NCBI GenBank assembly: GCA_903928445.1
Contig: CAIYRB010000102.1
Span: forward strand, 1-64,000
DNA length: 64,000 nt
Origin: an uncultured Pseudomonadota bacterium
Lineage (GTDB): Bacteria > Bdellovibrionota_B > Oligoflexia > Oligoflexales > CAIYRB01
Reading direction: 5' to 3'
Below, one piece after another: positions 1 through 9,944 of the stretch. The notes beneath the pieces were generated by a model. The model was not told where the DNA came from and made no database searches. It worked only from the letters and a program-made list of their open reading frames with translations. Each line of letters begins with the position of its first letter. The stretch's first letter is position 1. Both the position numbers and the translations under genes were made by a program.

Positions 1-521
1 GGATCGAGCCGCGGCGGATGTATTGCATCACCCTAAACAACGAATAGTGTAGATGAATGACCGTATATTAAAGTTTTTCGCCAATTGGTCGAAGAGCTTA
101 TTGTAAGGTTTGAACATCCACCTAAACGGTCAGCTACCTAACTAGGCCGTGGCTACTTTGCGGAGGTGCGGTATGCGCGGATATTTACGTACCAATACAC
201 ACGATGAGTTGCTCCAGCATGGCTGTCCGCCATAGGTGCTTGAGTCGATGCAGCCGGAGCTGCTGAGGCGATCACCACGGCGAATAAAGATGGCGACAAG
301 ATGCTAAATGTTCCACAACGGAATGCTGGGAGGTACGTATGCTGATTGGGTGTTTGCACGTCCGGATCAACGCGGGATGCCCGCCTTGACGACCGACCCC
401 GTGAGCCGCGGCACTGGATGCCTGCAATGCTCACTGTCCCGACGATAAGGGTGGCAACAACGGTTGCTGAAACTTAAACAATAAATAAAATGCGGCAACA
501 ACGCCGTTAAGGATGATACTT

Positions 522-551
522 AGCTCCCCTTTACAAGGGGAGCTTTTTTTG
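522..551 (+). terminator. Rho-independent terminator of a gene or transcript in the first 520 bp or upstream of the window
   Basis: Perfect 10-bp stem AGCTCCCCTT-TAC-AAGGGGAGCT followed by a T-run. Confidence 0.85.
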
Positions 552-669
552 TCCGCTCTCCTTCAAACTTAACCATCCGACCTTTCGCCTGCCGATATTT
601 TGCACCAAGCCTTGGTCACGCTAAACTCAGATGCGATGAACGAATGGACTAACGGACGAGGGCTGTATC

Positions 670-2220
670 GTGGCTGAGTTGGCTTATATACCCAAGGCGG
701 CGCACCACGTTGCCAGAGCCTGTTTCGTTGTCATTGCTGCGGCGAGCTGCAAGGCTATCGATTCATCACCTGCAAAATCTTTAGATGCTAACGAGCTGAG
801 TACCGCCGCCGTAGGGGAAACCTGGCCTAAGGAGCAGCAGCGACGGCAGGATGCATTCGTCAGATATCTTGAAGAAAACCGAACGCAATATGAGGCCTTC
901 CAAATTGCCCCGGTTGGCACCAGGGGGATTCCGGCAGCGCTTTTTCGCGAGCTGCCTAAGGTCTTTCCTGATCTCTGGGGGCCCGCCGCATTGCGTGACA
1001 AACTCGGCATGCATCCGGGCCCTGACGGACTGCCTCGCGAGTTGCGCCTAGGACACACGAGTACCGGGGAGGAGTATTTCAGCTTTAGCTGCGCCACGTG
1101 TCATACGGGAGTCGTCCGTATTGCTGGTGTTGAGAGTGATATTCCCGGCGCGCCGAGCAACACGCTCGACCTGCATGGATATCGGCATCAATGGTACCTA
1201 ACCGTCACCGATCCGCGCTTCAGTGCTGCCAATCTCCCGGAGGCCGCGCCGCTTTTAGAGGCGTTTAAGACTTCGGTTGTCGCCACCGAGGAGAGCGTGC
1301 ATCACTGGCTTGGCAACGGGGGTTACGTTGATGATCCAAAGTTGCTCGAAGGTGGTGTGCCTGGGGTGCAGGATGCATTTGGTTTGACCGTCGTCAACAT
1401 GCTCGTGCGGCCGGCAGCAGCCGCCGCTAGTCCAGCTAGCGACGTCAGCTCGCTGCTCCCGTCTAAGGCCTCGCTCGCTGATATTATGAGCGTATGGCAG
1501 CAAGGGCAGCGACACCTCTCCCAGTGGGACGGTAGCATCAGCGCGCGGTTGATTCGCAATCTTGGCGCCGAGCTCGGCGTTATGGGCAATCCGCAGTATG
1601 TCGATTTTGCCAACGCCAGGCTCTTGACGCCATTCGTCGCGGGTTGGCCGGCACCGGTTTATCCTTTCGCCGTGGACCGCGCCAAAGCCACCGCGGGCGA
1701 GGCCATATTCACGCAGTCTTGTCGCGGCTGCCACGACCAGGAAGCCTTGCTCCCCGTAGGTGCTATCGGCACCGATCCTGGTCGGGCGCTGGTGGTGACG
1801 CCGGCGGCAAGGACGGGACTCATCAAAGCGCTCAAAGCGAGCTGCCTAGATCCCGCTGAGCCCGGTTGCCAAGTGACCGATGACGAAGTTCTCGCCAATC
1901 GCTCAGCGCCTGGGTATGTCGCCTTGCCGCTTGCCGGCATTTGGGCACGCGCGCCTTATCTGCACAATGGCTCGGTGCCGACCCTCTTTCATCTCTTGGT
2001 ACCGGGCTCGCGCCCGGCGGTCTTTCAACGTGGCAGCGCCGACTATGACCAGGACAAGGTCGGATTTGTCTGGACCACCGGGGGTAAGGACGTCTCAACC
2101 CATCGCCCCGGACTAGCCAATAGCGGCCATGCTGATCCCAGCGTCTTTTTTGGTGGCCATGATTTTGCGAGCGAGCCGGCCAAGCTGGAGGCTCTGTTGG
2201 AATACCTGAAGACCCTCTAA
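670..2220 (+). CDS. RoxA-like / di-heme c-type cytochrome lipoprotein
   Basis: Two heme motifs (CATCH, CRGCH), lipobox-like AAASC at the N-terminus, and the C-terminal block APYLHNGSVPTL...DYDQDKVGF typical of RoxA/di-heme peroxidase-like proteins. Confidence 0.75.
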   Translation: MAELAYIPKAAHHVARACFVVIAAASCKAIDSSPAKSLDANELSTAAVGETWPKEQQRRQDAFVRYLEENRTQYEAFQIAPVGTRGIPAALFRELPKVFPDLWGPAALRDKLGMHPGPDGLPRELRLGHTSTGEEYFSFSCATCHTGVVRIAGVESDIPGAPSNTLDLHGYRHQWYLTVTDPRFSAANLPEAAPLLEAFKTSVVATEESVHHWLGNGGYVDDPKLLEGGVPGVQDAFGLTVVNMLVRPAAAAASPASDVSSLLPSKASLADIMSVWQQGQRHLSQWDGSISARLIRNLGAELGVMGNPQYVDFANARLLTPFVAGWPAPVYPFAVDRAKATAGEAIFTQSCRGCHDQEALLPVGAIGTDPGRALVVTPAARTGLIKALKASCLDPAEPGCQVTDDEVLANRSAPGYVALPLAGIWARAPYLHNGSVPTLFHLLVPGSRPAVFQRGSADYDQDKVGFVWTTGGKDVSTHRPGLANSGHADPSVFFGGHDFASEPAKLEALLEYLKTL

Positions 2221-2481
2221 ACGGACTGCAGTAGCTAAACATGGGCGTGGACCTGCATAGCGATCAATCAGTCAGTCTAGACAGCCGCGCGCGATACGGC
2301 CAGAACATGCATGGCGCGACCCTCGCCTATAAATCCCAGCGCCGGATCGCCACCCGGTCACCTTGACGCACCAGCCGCGAACCGTGTATTAAGGACGCAT
2401 AAGTATTGCATATAGTTCTTGCCCGAGTTGCGGCACTTTAACGTCAATCTTAGGCTTCAGAGCCTGAGATGTGGAGGTTCT

Positions 2482-5376
2482 ATGCACCTGACTATGCGGG
2501 TCCTGCGCCGCGCTGTGTCTGCGTTCTGCGTCACCTGTCTAAGCGCTGGTGGGGCGGCTGCCGCACCAGCCACCGAGCCCCAAGGTGGTTCGCTGCGGAC
2601 GTCGCAGCTGCTCGGCGACGGTTGGCACTTTAGTAAGGGAAACCCACGAGGGGCGCATGAAGTCGCTTTCGATGATCAAAGTTGGCAGCTAGTCCAGGTG
2701 CCGCATGACTGGGCGATTAGCGAACCTTTCAAGCCAAACAACGATTCCAATACCCGCTTTGATTGGCGGGGTGAAGGTTGGTACCGTCACGCGCTCGACT
2801 TACCCGTCGCGGCCGCTGGTCATCAGGTGTTTCTCGACTTTGATGGTGTCATGGCTTTTGCCCAAGTTTATGTCAATGGGCAGCTGGCTGGCGGCTGGGA
2901 CTATGGCTATAACTCGTTTCGCATCGATGCCACCCCGTTCGTCAAGTTCGGCGCTGCGAATGTTGTGGCGGTGCATGCTGATACCCGTGAGCACTGGTCG
3001 CGCTGGTATGCAGGAGCTGGAGTCTACCGCAAAGTCGTGCTGACTCTGACCGCACCTGTACATGTGGCGCACTGGGGCACCTATGTTACAACCCCAGACA
3101 TTAACCCAAGCAATGCGCAGGTTCAGATCGAAACGACGATTGATAACGATTCTAACAGTCCGCAGGCGGTTACGGTCTCGACGTCCATCGTCGCGCCTGG
3201 AGACGCCTCGACGCCGCGCTTGGTCGCCGAAGAGATCTTGCCCGTTCCGGCTCATGCTTCGCGTCCGTTGACCCAGCACTTAAACGTCAAGGACCCGCTG
3301 CTTTGGGGGCCAAAATCGCCGCGTCTATACACCGCGATCAGCACGCTGAGCATTGGCGGCAAAGTGGTCGATACCTACCAAACCAAGTTCGGCATACGGT
3401 CGCTGGAGTTTACCGTCGATGACGGTCTGCATGTCAACGGGGAAAGATTGCAGATTCATGGGGTTGATTTGCATCACGACCACGGGCCGCTGGGCTCCGC
3501 CTTCCATGTTCGGGCCATGGAGCGGCAGCTGCAGATCATGCAAGATATGGGCGTCAATGCGATTCGTACCAGTCACAACCCACCAGCTCCCGAACTGCTT
3601 GAACTCGCCGATCGGATGGGCCTGTTGGTGTTCGCCGAGTGCTTTGACAAGTGGGACCAAACCGCCGACCGCATGCCCTATGTCGATTTAGCCTCATTTG
3701 GCCGGCGCAATATCGGGCAGTTCATCCGGCGCGACCGCAATCATCCGAGCATCATGATCTGGAGCATCGGCAACGAGATTTGGGATATTGAAGGCAGCCA
3801 AGACAAGTCAGCGGCTGAGAGTGTCAAGATGATGGCGGGCTTTGTTCGGGAGTTTGATGCGACACGGCCGGTGACGATGGCAAATCACATGCCACAGTCC
3901 ATTGGCACCGGCTTGCACCGCTACCTCGATGTCATTAGTTGGAACTACGGTGAGAAGTACGTGGCAGGACGTGCAGCGTATCCGAACAAGCCAACGTGGA
4001 TGAGCGAGTCGTCGTCTGGCGTGAGCACGCGTGGCTTTTACCAATTGACCTTGCCCGCCTATAAAGAAGAGTTTCCGGCCAAGCCGACCCTGGATTCGAG
4101 TGACTTGAATGCGGTGTCCTGGGGCGATATCGCCGATGTCGAGTTTGCGCGCATTGCTGCGCATCGGTATGTGGCTGGTGAGTTCGTTTGGTCGGGGTTT
4201 GATTATATCGGCGAACCGACGCCGTACGAACAGGTGGCGCGCAGTTCGTATTTTGGCATCGTTGACCTCGTCGGCCTGGCTAAAGACCGCTATTACCTCT
4301 ACCGCAGCTATTGGGCACCTGAGGCAGCTACGGTTCATATCCTGCCGCATTGGACTTGGCCCGAGGAGCAGCAGGGCAGGCCCTTGCCAGTCTTTGTTTA
4401 TACCAATGGCGACAGTGCCGAGTTGTTCCTCAATGGTCGCTCGCTTGGGATGCGGTCGAAGGTCGTCACGGAAAGTCTGCCGGCGAATCTTGCCATCAAC
4501 ACCGCCGCGACCGCGAGCAGTGAGCAGCGGGAAAGCGGGCATCTGGCCAAGGACGCCGTCGATGGTAGTAGCCCTACGCGTTGGTGCGCAAGTGACGGGC
4601 GGGCTGGAGCCTGGCTCCAACTCGATCTTGGTGGCGTCAAACAGTTGAAGACCATCTATGTCGACTTTGAAAAATCCATCGACAACTATCAATACACCAT
4701 TAAGAGTTCGGTGGATGGCAGCCATTGGACCGTGCTGAGCTCAAAGCAAGATTTCTCGGGTGCTGGCACTGGACTGACGGTGCTGGTGGATGCTTCGAGT
4801 CGTTATTTGCGCCTGGAATTTGATCAGCTGAAGATAGGCGCGTGGGCCTCCGTCGCCGAGTTTGAGGCCTACGGCGCGCAGATCGATCGCAGCTACTACG
4901 GCGCGACACGCACCTACCGGCTGCGGTGGGACAACGTGCCCTACGCTCCGGGTGAGTTGACGGCAGTCGCGTATAAAGAAGGCGCCAAGCTGGGAAGCGA
5001 GACCATCCACACGGCAGGAGCCCCGGCAGCACTTAGTCTCGTTGCCGATCGGTCGGAGTTTGCCAGCGGTGGGGATGATCTGAGTTATTTGACGCTCAGT
5101 GCCGTCGATGCGCAGGGTCATCCGCATCCTGAGGCCAATCATCTGGTCCATCTAAGCGTGGCGGGAGCTGGTGAGTTGGCCGGCGTGGGCAACGGTGATC
5201 CCGCCGCCGCCGACGCCTTTCAGTCCAGTGAGGTGCGCTTATTTCATGGTAAGGCTATCGTCATCATCAAAGGCAAAAGCGGTCAAGTGGGAGCGATTCA
5301 GGTCACCGCTACCGCCCCTGGCCTGGCGCCCGTGGCCCTGGAGCTGACTGCTGTGGATGCAAAAAAGGCGATCTAA
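2482..5376 (+). CDS. Secreted glycoside hydrolase family 2 (beta-galactosidase-like) with an F5/8 type C domain
   Basis: GH2 motifs (DGVMAFAQVYVNGQLAGGWDYGYNSF, IRTSHNPPAPELLELADRMGLLVF, SIGNEIWD); F5/8-like SSPTRWCASDGRAGAWLQLDLGG; signal peptide; ATG at 2482 with a GGAGG RBS; the ORF track extends to 2419. Confidence 0.88.
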   Translation: MHLTMRVLRRAVSAFCVTCLSAGGAAAAPATEPQGGSLRTSQLLGDGWHFSKGNPRGAHEVAFDDQSWQLVQVPHDWAISEPFKPNNDSNTRFDWRGEGWYRHALDLPVAAAGHQVFLDFDGVMAFAQVYVNGQLAGGWDYGYNSFRIDATPFVKFGAANVVAVHADTREHWSRWYAGAGVYRKVVLTLTAPVHVAHWGTYVTTPDINPSNAQVQIETTIDNDSNSPQAVTVSTSIVAPGDASTPRLVAEEILPVPAHASRPLTQHLNVKDPLLWGPKSPRLYTAISTLSIGGKVVDTYQTKFGIRSLEFTVDDGLHVNGERLQIHGVDLHHDHGPLGSAFHVRAMERQLQIMQDMGVNAIRTSHNPPAPELLELADRMGLLVFAECFDKWDQTADRMPYVDLASFGRRNIGQFIRRDRNHPSIMIWSIGNEIWDIEGSQDKSAAESVKMMAGFVREFDATRPVTMANHMPQSIGTGLHRYLDVISWNYGEKYVAGRAAYPNKPTWMSESSSGVSTRGFYQLTLPAYKEEFPAKPTLDSSDLNAVSWGDIADVEFARIAAHRYVAGEFVWSGFDYIGEPTPYEQVARSSYFGIVDLVGLAKDRYYLYRSYWAPEAATVHILPHWTWPEEQQGRPLPVFVYTNGDSAELFLNGRSLGMRSKVVTESLPANLAINTAATASSEQRESGHLAKDAVDGSSPTRWCASDGRAGAWLQLDLGGVKQLKTIYVDFEKSIDNYQYTIKSSVDGSHWTVLSSKQDFSGAGTGLTVLVDASSRYLRLEFDQLKIGAWASVAEFEAYGAQIDRSYYGATRTYRLRWDNVPYAPGELTAVAYKEGAKLGSETIHTAGAPAALSLVADRSEFASGGDDLSYLTLSAVDAQGHPHPEANHLVHLSVAGAGELAGVGNGDPAAADAFQSSEVRLFHGKAIVIIKGKSGQVGAIQVTATAPGLAPVALELTAVDAKKAI

Positions 5377-5407
5377 CACCGAGAGTTACTCCCTTTTAGA
5401 GAAGCTC

Positions 5408-5440
5408 AAGCCCAAGGCTGCAATGGTCGGCCTTGGGCTT
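5408..5440 (+). terminator. Hairpin downstream of the GH2 gene, possible terminator
   Basis: AAGCCCAAGGC/GCCTTGGGCTT perfect 11-bp stem 3' of the stop; no strong T-run. Confidence 0.5.
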
Positions 5441-5520
5441 GCCTTATCGCGCCAGGGTCGCTACTGTGCCGGTCTTATGTCCGAGCGCGATACTTTGAGC
5501 TGCCGTTAAGGGGTAACTGA

Positions 5521-7479
5521 TTGAGTTCTAATAAGAAAAAGCGTAAAGCGGCGGCAAAGCGCGGGGCTTCTGGCCATGCCTCTCAAGGTAAGAGCAGCGG
5601 CGATGACGCGGTCACCATCGAGGCGCGGCGGTGGCTGCGTGATGTCTACCAAGGCGACGTGCAGCAGCTCTCGGTGCGCTCGATCGTTAGTGGTATGTTG
5701 ATCGGCGCGGTGATGTCGGTGTCCAACCTCTATGTCGGCCTCAAAACCGGTTGGGGTTTAGGCGTGACCATCACCTCGTGCATCATTGCCTTTGGTGTGT
5801 TCTCGGCGCTAGAGCGCCTGATTCCCGCCTATAAAAAGAATCCGTTTACGATTCTCGAAAACAACACCATGTCCAGCGCCGCAAGCGCTGCCGGCTATAT
5901 GGCTAGTGCCGGCCTCACCTCGGCTATTCCAGCGCTGTATCTGACCACCGGACGGCTGTTGACCTGGTGGGAGATGATGGGGTGGCTGGCTGCGGTGTCT
6001 GTGCTTGGCGTGTTTATGGCGGTGCCGCTCAAACGGCAATTGATCAACATCGATCAGTTGCCCTTTCCTTCGGGTATTGCTACCGCCGAGACCCTCAAGT
6101 CCATCCATTCGAATGATCCCGTGTCGCTGCGCAAGGCGAAGTCTTTGGTTTGGGGCGCCGTGGTCGGCGCGCTGATCGCCTTTTGGCGGGATGGGTTGGC
6201 ACCAGCAGGCGCTTGGCTCGGCGGCAAACTCAGTCGTCCGGAGCTTGGCGAAAGTATTGGCCGTGCGGCTCTACCGGACTCGCTGCCGCTGTTTCCTGGA
6301 GCGCAGTCCTTGCTAGAACGCTACACCCTTGGTTTTGAAGGGTCGGCGATCATGGTCGCGGCTGGTGCGATCATGGGCATCCGTGTCGGTGTGTCGCTGC
6401 TCCTTGGAGCGGTGTTCTACTACGGACTCCTCGGGCCCTGGCTCGTTGAGCAGGGCATTGCCGAGCCTGGCTATCGCAGCTTGGTGTCTTGGACGCTCTG
6501 GCCGGCGACGGCGATGATGGTGTGCTCAAGCATGCTGGCCTTTGCGCTGCGCTGGCGCACCGTGGTGCGGGCGTTTAGCGAGATGGGGGCGATCTTGCGG
6601 CAGCAAAAGGGCCGGCGGATCGATCCATTGGCCGATATCGAAGTGCCGATGTCATGGTTTGTGGGCGGCACCGTGGTCGCAGGTGTGGCTTGTGTTTACC
6701 TCGGTCACGCTTGGTTCAATATTACCTGGTGGATGGGCGTCCTTGCCGTGGTCGCGACCTTTTTGCTGTCGATTGTCGCGGCGCGCGCCACTGGCGAAAC
6801 CGATGTGACGCCGATCGGCGCGATGGGCAAGATCACTCAGCTCATGTACGGCGCCATCGCGCCTAGCAACATCACCACCAACCTGATGACGGCATCGATC
6901 ACGGCCGGAGCGGCGTCGCATTCCGCCGATCTGTTAACCGATTTGAAGACCGGCTACTTACTCGGTGCCAATCCGCGGAAGCAAACGATCGGCCAGCTTT
7001 TTGGTGTGTTTGCTGGGACCTTGTTTTGCGTCCCGGTCTATGGTCTGGTGGTGGACCCGACGAAGATTGGCTCCGTCGAGATGCCGGCTCCCGCGGCCAA
7101 GGTGTGGGCGGGCGTGGCAAAAATGCTTTCGAGCGGGCTCGAGTCGCTGCCGCGCGGTGCGGTGTTGGCCATGGCGATCGGGGCTGTGGTCGGTTGCACG
7201 ATCACCCTGCTCGAAGAGTACCTTCCGGCTAAGTATAAGCGCTGGATTCCGTCGGCGACCGGGCTAGGGATTGCGGGTGTGATTCCTGCCTTCAATGCGA
7301 TCTCGATGTTTTTGGGCGCGTTGTTTGCGTGGCTGCTCGCGCGGACTAAGCCGCAGATCGATGAGCGTTACACCGTGTCGGTTTCGTCGGGGCTGATAGC
7401 GGGAGAGTCGCTGACCGGTGTGGCCATCATCTTGTGGATGCAGGGCGGTGGGATGATCAAATCGATCTTTGGCTTTTGA
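5521..7479 (+). CDS. OPT family oligopeptide transporter
   Basis: Highly hydrophobic 652-aa protein with OPT-type segments (SVSNLYVGLKTGWGLGVTITSCIIAFG, ENNTMSSAASAAGYM, LPFPSGIATAETLKS); TTG start. Confidence 0.88.
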   Translation: MSSNKKKRKAAAKRGASGHASQGKSSGDDAVTIEARRWLRDVYQGDVQQLSVRSIVSGMLIGAVMSVSNLYVGLKTGWGLGVTITSCIIAFGVFSALERLIPAYKKNPFTILENNTMSSAASAAGYMASAGLTSAIPALYLTTGRLLTWWEMMGWLAAVSVLGVFMAVPLKRQLINIDQLPFPSGIATAETLKSIHSNDPVSLRKAKSLVWGAVVGALIAFWRDGLAPAGAWLGGKLSRPELGESIGRAALPDSLPLFPGAQSLLERYTLGFEGSAIMVAAGAIMGIRVGVSLLLGAVFYYGLLGPWLVEQGIAEPGYRSLVSWTLWPATAMMVCSSMLAFALRWRTVVRAFSEMGAILRQQKGRRIDPLADIEVPMSWFVGGTVVAGVACVYLGHAWFNITWWMGVLAVVATFLLSIVAARATGETDVTPIGAMGKITQLMYGAIAPSNITTNLMTASITAGAASHSADLLTDLKTGYLLGANPRKQTIGQLFGVFAGTLFCVPVYGLVVDPTKIGSVEMPAPAAKVWAGVAKMLSSGLESLPRGAVLAMAIGAVVGCTITLLEEYLPAKYKRWIPSATGLGIAGVIPAFNAISMFLGALFAWLLARTKPQIDERYTVSVSSGLIAGESLTGVAIILWMQGGGMIKSIFGF

Positions 7480-8106
7480 GTGGTGGAGCCTGAACATCAA
7501 CGTCTGAGCAGCCGCGTGGTCGCCAAGGGCAAAGCGATTGCCAGCTCGGTATGGGGGCGGGCTTGGTGCCTTAATTTAGAACGCTACAGTCACTATATGG
7601 GGCGCCTGCCGCAGGGGCGTACCCTGCTTCGCCGAGGTGCGGTTTCTAGTCTGCAGATCACGGCTGGGCGGGTCATCGCTCTGGTCGAGGATGAACGTAG
7701 CCACGAGGTGACGCTTCGCGTGCAGGCATGCTCTGAGGAGCGCTGGGGGATGCTGCAAGAGCGTTGCGGGGACACGGTGGATAGCTTGCTGGATCTGCTG
7801 CAAGGTCGGATTTCGGCTAGCGTGATGGCGGTGATGACCGACTTTGACAATGGGTTGTTTCCAGAGCCGAGTGAGCTGCGCTGTGTCTGCACCTGTATCG
7901 ATGACGCCGACCTTTGTAAGCATGCGGCAGCCGCGCTTTATGGTGTGGCCGTTGCGTTTGATGCGCAGCCGGAGTTGCTGTTTATGCTGCGCCAAGTGGA
8001 TGCTGGTGCTTTGGTGAAAGCGGATATGACTGGTGCGGCGGCTGGTACGTTGGACGAGGGCGCGCTGGAGGGGATCTTTGGTTTTGAGTTGGATGTGGAT
8101 CTTTAG
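7480..8106 (+). CDS. SWIM zinc-finger protein
   Basis: CVCTCIDDADLCKHAAAALYGV matches CxCx(n)CxH; GTG start abuts the OPT stop. Confidence 0.8.
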   Translation: MVEPEHQRLSSRVVAKGKAIASSVWGRAWCLNLERYSHYMGRLPQGRTLLRRGAVSSLQITAGRVIALVEDERSHEVTLRVQACSEERWGMLQERCGDTVDSLLDLLQGRISASVMAVMTDFDNGLFPEPSELRCVCTCIDDADLCKHAAAALYGVAVAFDAQPELLFMLRQVDAGALVKADMTGAAAGTLDEGALEGIFGFELDVDL

Positions 8107-8140
8107 GCGCGTTGAGGCGCACGTTGCGCAGTCGTCTAAA

Positions 8141-9529
8141 CTAGACTCCGTTGTTTGCTTTGAAGATGTTCGCTAAATCAATGATGCGATCGAAATAGCC
8201 GGCGCCAGCGACCACTTCGTCGGCGCCCTCGGCTGAGATAAGCACCCTCTGTACCGTGTGGCGAGCTGGGATGGCAAAGTTTGCTAGCTTGCGCTCGAAT
8301 TCTTGGATGACCTGTTTGCCCACCGGCGATTTGGCATACTTGATTTCGCAGATGCTCAGGACGCGGTCAGCTCGAGAGAAGATAAGATCGATCTGGAACC
8401 CTTGGGGAGTGGAACGCGAAAAATACGGTCCAACTCGGTAATCGACGGCGGAAAAGCCGAGAATTTGCGCCAGCAGGTGATGATTGCCGCGACACCAGCG
8501 CCCGAAGCTATAGCCGAGCCACTGTTGGTAGGCGGTCAGATTGAGCGCGCGGGCTGGGTTGTTGGCGAAGCTGCCACTCAAGATATGGGCTCCCTGTGGC
8601 TGTATAAAGCGAAAGTAAAACTGCAGATAGGCATCGGCAATCTCGTAACGTACCAGCTTGCTGTTGGCGGCTTTGTCATAGGACGTGTACGGCTGAATAA
8701 ATTGACAAGCTGTGAGCTCGTCGAGCAAGGCGCTCAGTGTACCGCCAGGAGCGATCTCGAGTTTGGCAGCGATCTCGGGTCGGGTTAGAAAACGGTGCTC
8801 AGCCAAAAGGTCGATGACGCGGCGGTAATGCGGATTTTGCGCTAGCGAACTGACAAAGACCCGGTCGCACTCGTCAACAAAGTAACCATCGCGATGGAAG
8901 GCAGCCGTACATAGGTCGAGGTAGGTCGACTTGCTGCGCCGTAAGTGGGACAGATACTCGGGGATACCGCCAACTGTGAGGTAGCTGTCCATCACCGCGG
9001 ACGGCGCATATCCATCGCCAAAATACGCCGCCGCTTCAGCAAGAGAAAAGGGCATGACATGAAGCTGGTGCTGGGCGCGGCCATAGAGTGCCTTTGACTT
9101 GATCACATGCGTCACCATGAACGATGGCGATGAGCCGCATAGCACGACAATCAGTTGTGGATTCTTCTTGAGGTAGTTATCCCATGCGATCTTGAAGTCG
9201 CTGATTAACTCGTCATCGTAGGAGGCCAGCCACTGGAGTTCTTCAAGATAGAGCGTGTGTTTGCCGTTGGCGACATGCCGAGACAGGAATTCGAAAAATT
9301 CCAGCCACCTACTAACCCTCAATTTTGCAATGCTTGGGTCTCGCAGCTTCGTGGACAGCATCAGTAAGGCTGTTTCCAATTGCTTGGATTTCGACCCTCC
9401 TTCGACACCTTCGAGCTTAAGGAGGTTGCGGTCGCTGTAGGCGCGCTCGATGATGGTGGTCTTACCGACCCGGCGACGGCCGTAGACGATGACGAGGGTA
9501 GCCGTGGTCGCGAGTGTTAGGTCGTTCAA
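8141..9529 (-). CDS. AAA-type ATPase with a C-terminal nuclease-like (DUF234-type) region
   Basis: Walker A GRRRVGKTT, LYLEELQWLASYDD, VVLCGSSPSFM, C-terminal FQIDLIFSRADRVLSICEIKYAKS; the true N-terminus appears to lie upstream of the TTG used by the ORF track. Confidence 0.8.
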   Translation of the reverse strand: MNDLTLATTATLVIVYGRRRVGKTTIIERAYSDRNLLKLEGVEGGSKSKQLETALLMLSTKLRDPSIAKLRVSRWLEFFEFLSRHVANGKHTLYLEELQWLASYDDELISDFKIAWDNYLKKNPQLIVVLCGSSPSFMVTHVIKSKALYGRAQHQLHVMPFSLAEAAAYFGDGYAPSAVMDSYLTVGGIPEYLSHLRRSKSTYLDLCTAAFHRDGYFVDECDRVFVSSLAQNPHYRRVIDLLAEHRFLTRPEIAAKLEIAPGGTLSALLDELTACQFIQPYTSYDKAANSKLVRYEIADAYLQFYFRFIQPQGAHILSGSFANNPARALNLTAYQQWLGYSFGRWCRGNHHLLAQILGFSAVDYRVGPYFSRSTPQGFQIDLIFSRADRVLSICEIKYAKSPVGKQVIQEFERKLANFAIPARHTVQRVLISAEGADEVVAGAGYFDRIIDLANIFKANNGV

Positions 9530-9599
9530 GGCGGCGAGTTCGGCGTCGCGTCCGATGAATTTAAAAGACTTAGTATTAATAGGCGGTTACCATTTTATT

Positions 9600-9689
9600 T
9601 GGCCGATATGCCACAAGCATCATGATGATCGGCCAGATTAGATTGAGGAATCTTGGCCGATATAGAGAAATTTTACCTATAATCGGCCG
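9600..9689. promoter_or_regulatory. Tandem pair of 36-bp dyads, putative operator
   Basis: TGGCCGAT-N20-ATCGGCCA at 9600-9635 and TGGCCGAT-N20-ATCGGCCG at 9654-9689, between divergent genes. Confidence 0.55.
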
Positions 9690-9944
9690 AGCGCACAAGG
9701 CGCACCTATGGGCCGTACGAAAACACACATCTAAAGCAGAAGTGTCCATTGCGATGAGCTTCGGTAACAGTAGCGATGGGGCAACTCGCACCGATGAGTG
9801 GATGATAAAGGGGTGGGGCTGCCGCTTACCAAATCAGGCAGCTTCGCGCTGTTTTAAATCTTTGATCGAATGACTTATTGTGAGTATCGATGTCGTTCAG
9901 TATACCAAGAGCCGAGCGTGAATCAATTCAACGGAGTTTCCTAT

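Noticed and set aside
153-434. 93-aa minus-strand ORF near the window start
   Set aside because: No RBS, poor composition, no recognisable domain; the region is probably non-coding or the 3' end of something upstream
9622-9873. 83-aa plus-strand ORF over the tandem dyads
   Set aside because: Overlaps the regulatory-looking repeats; no convincing protein features
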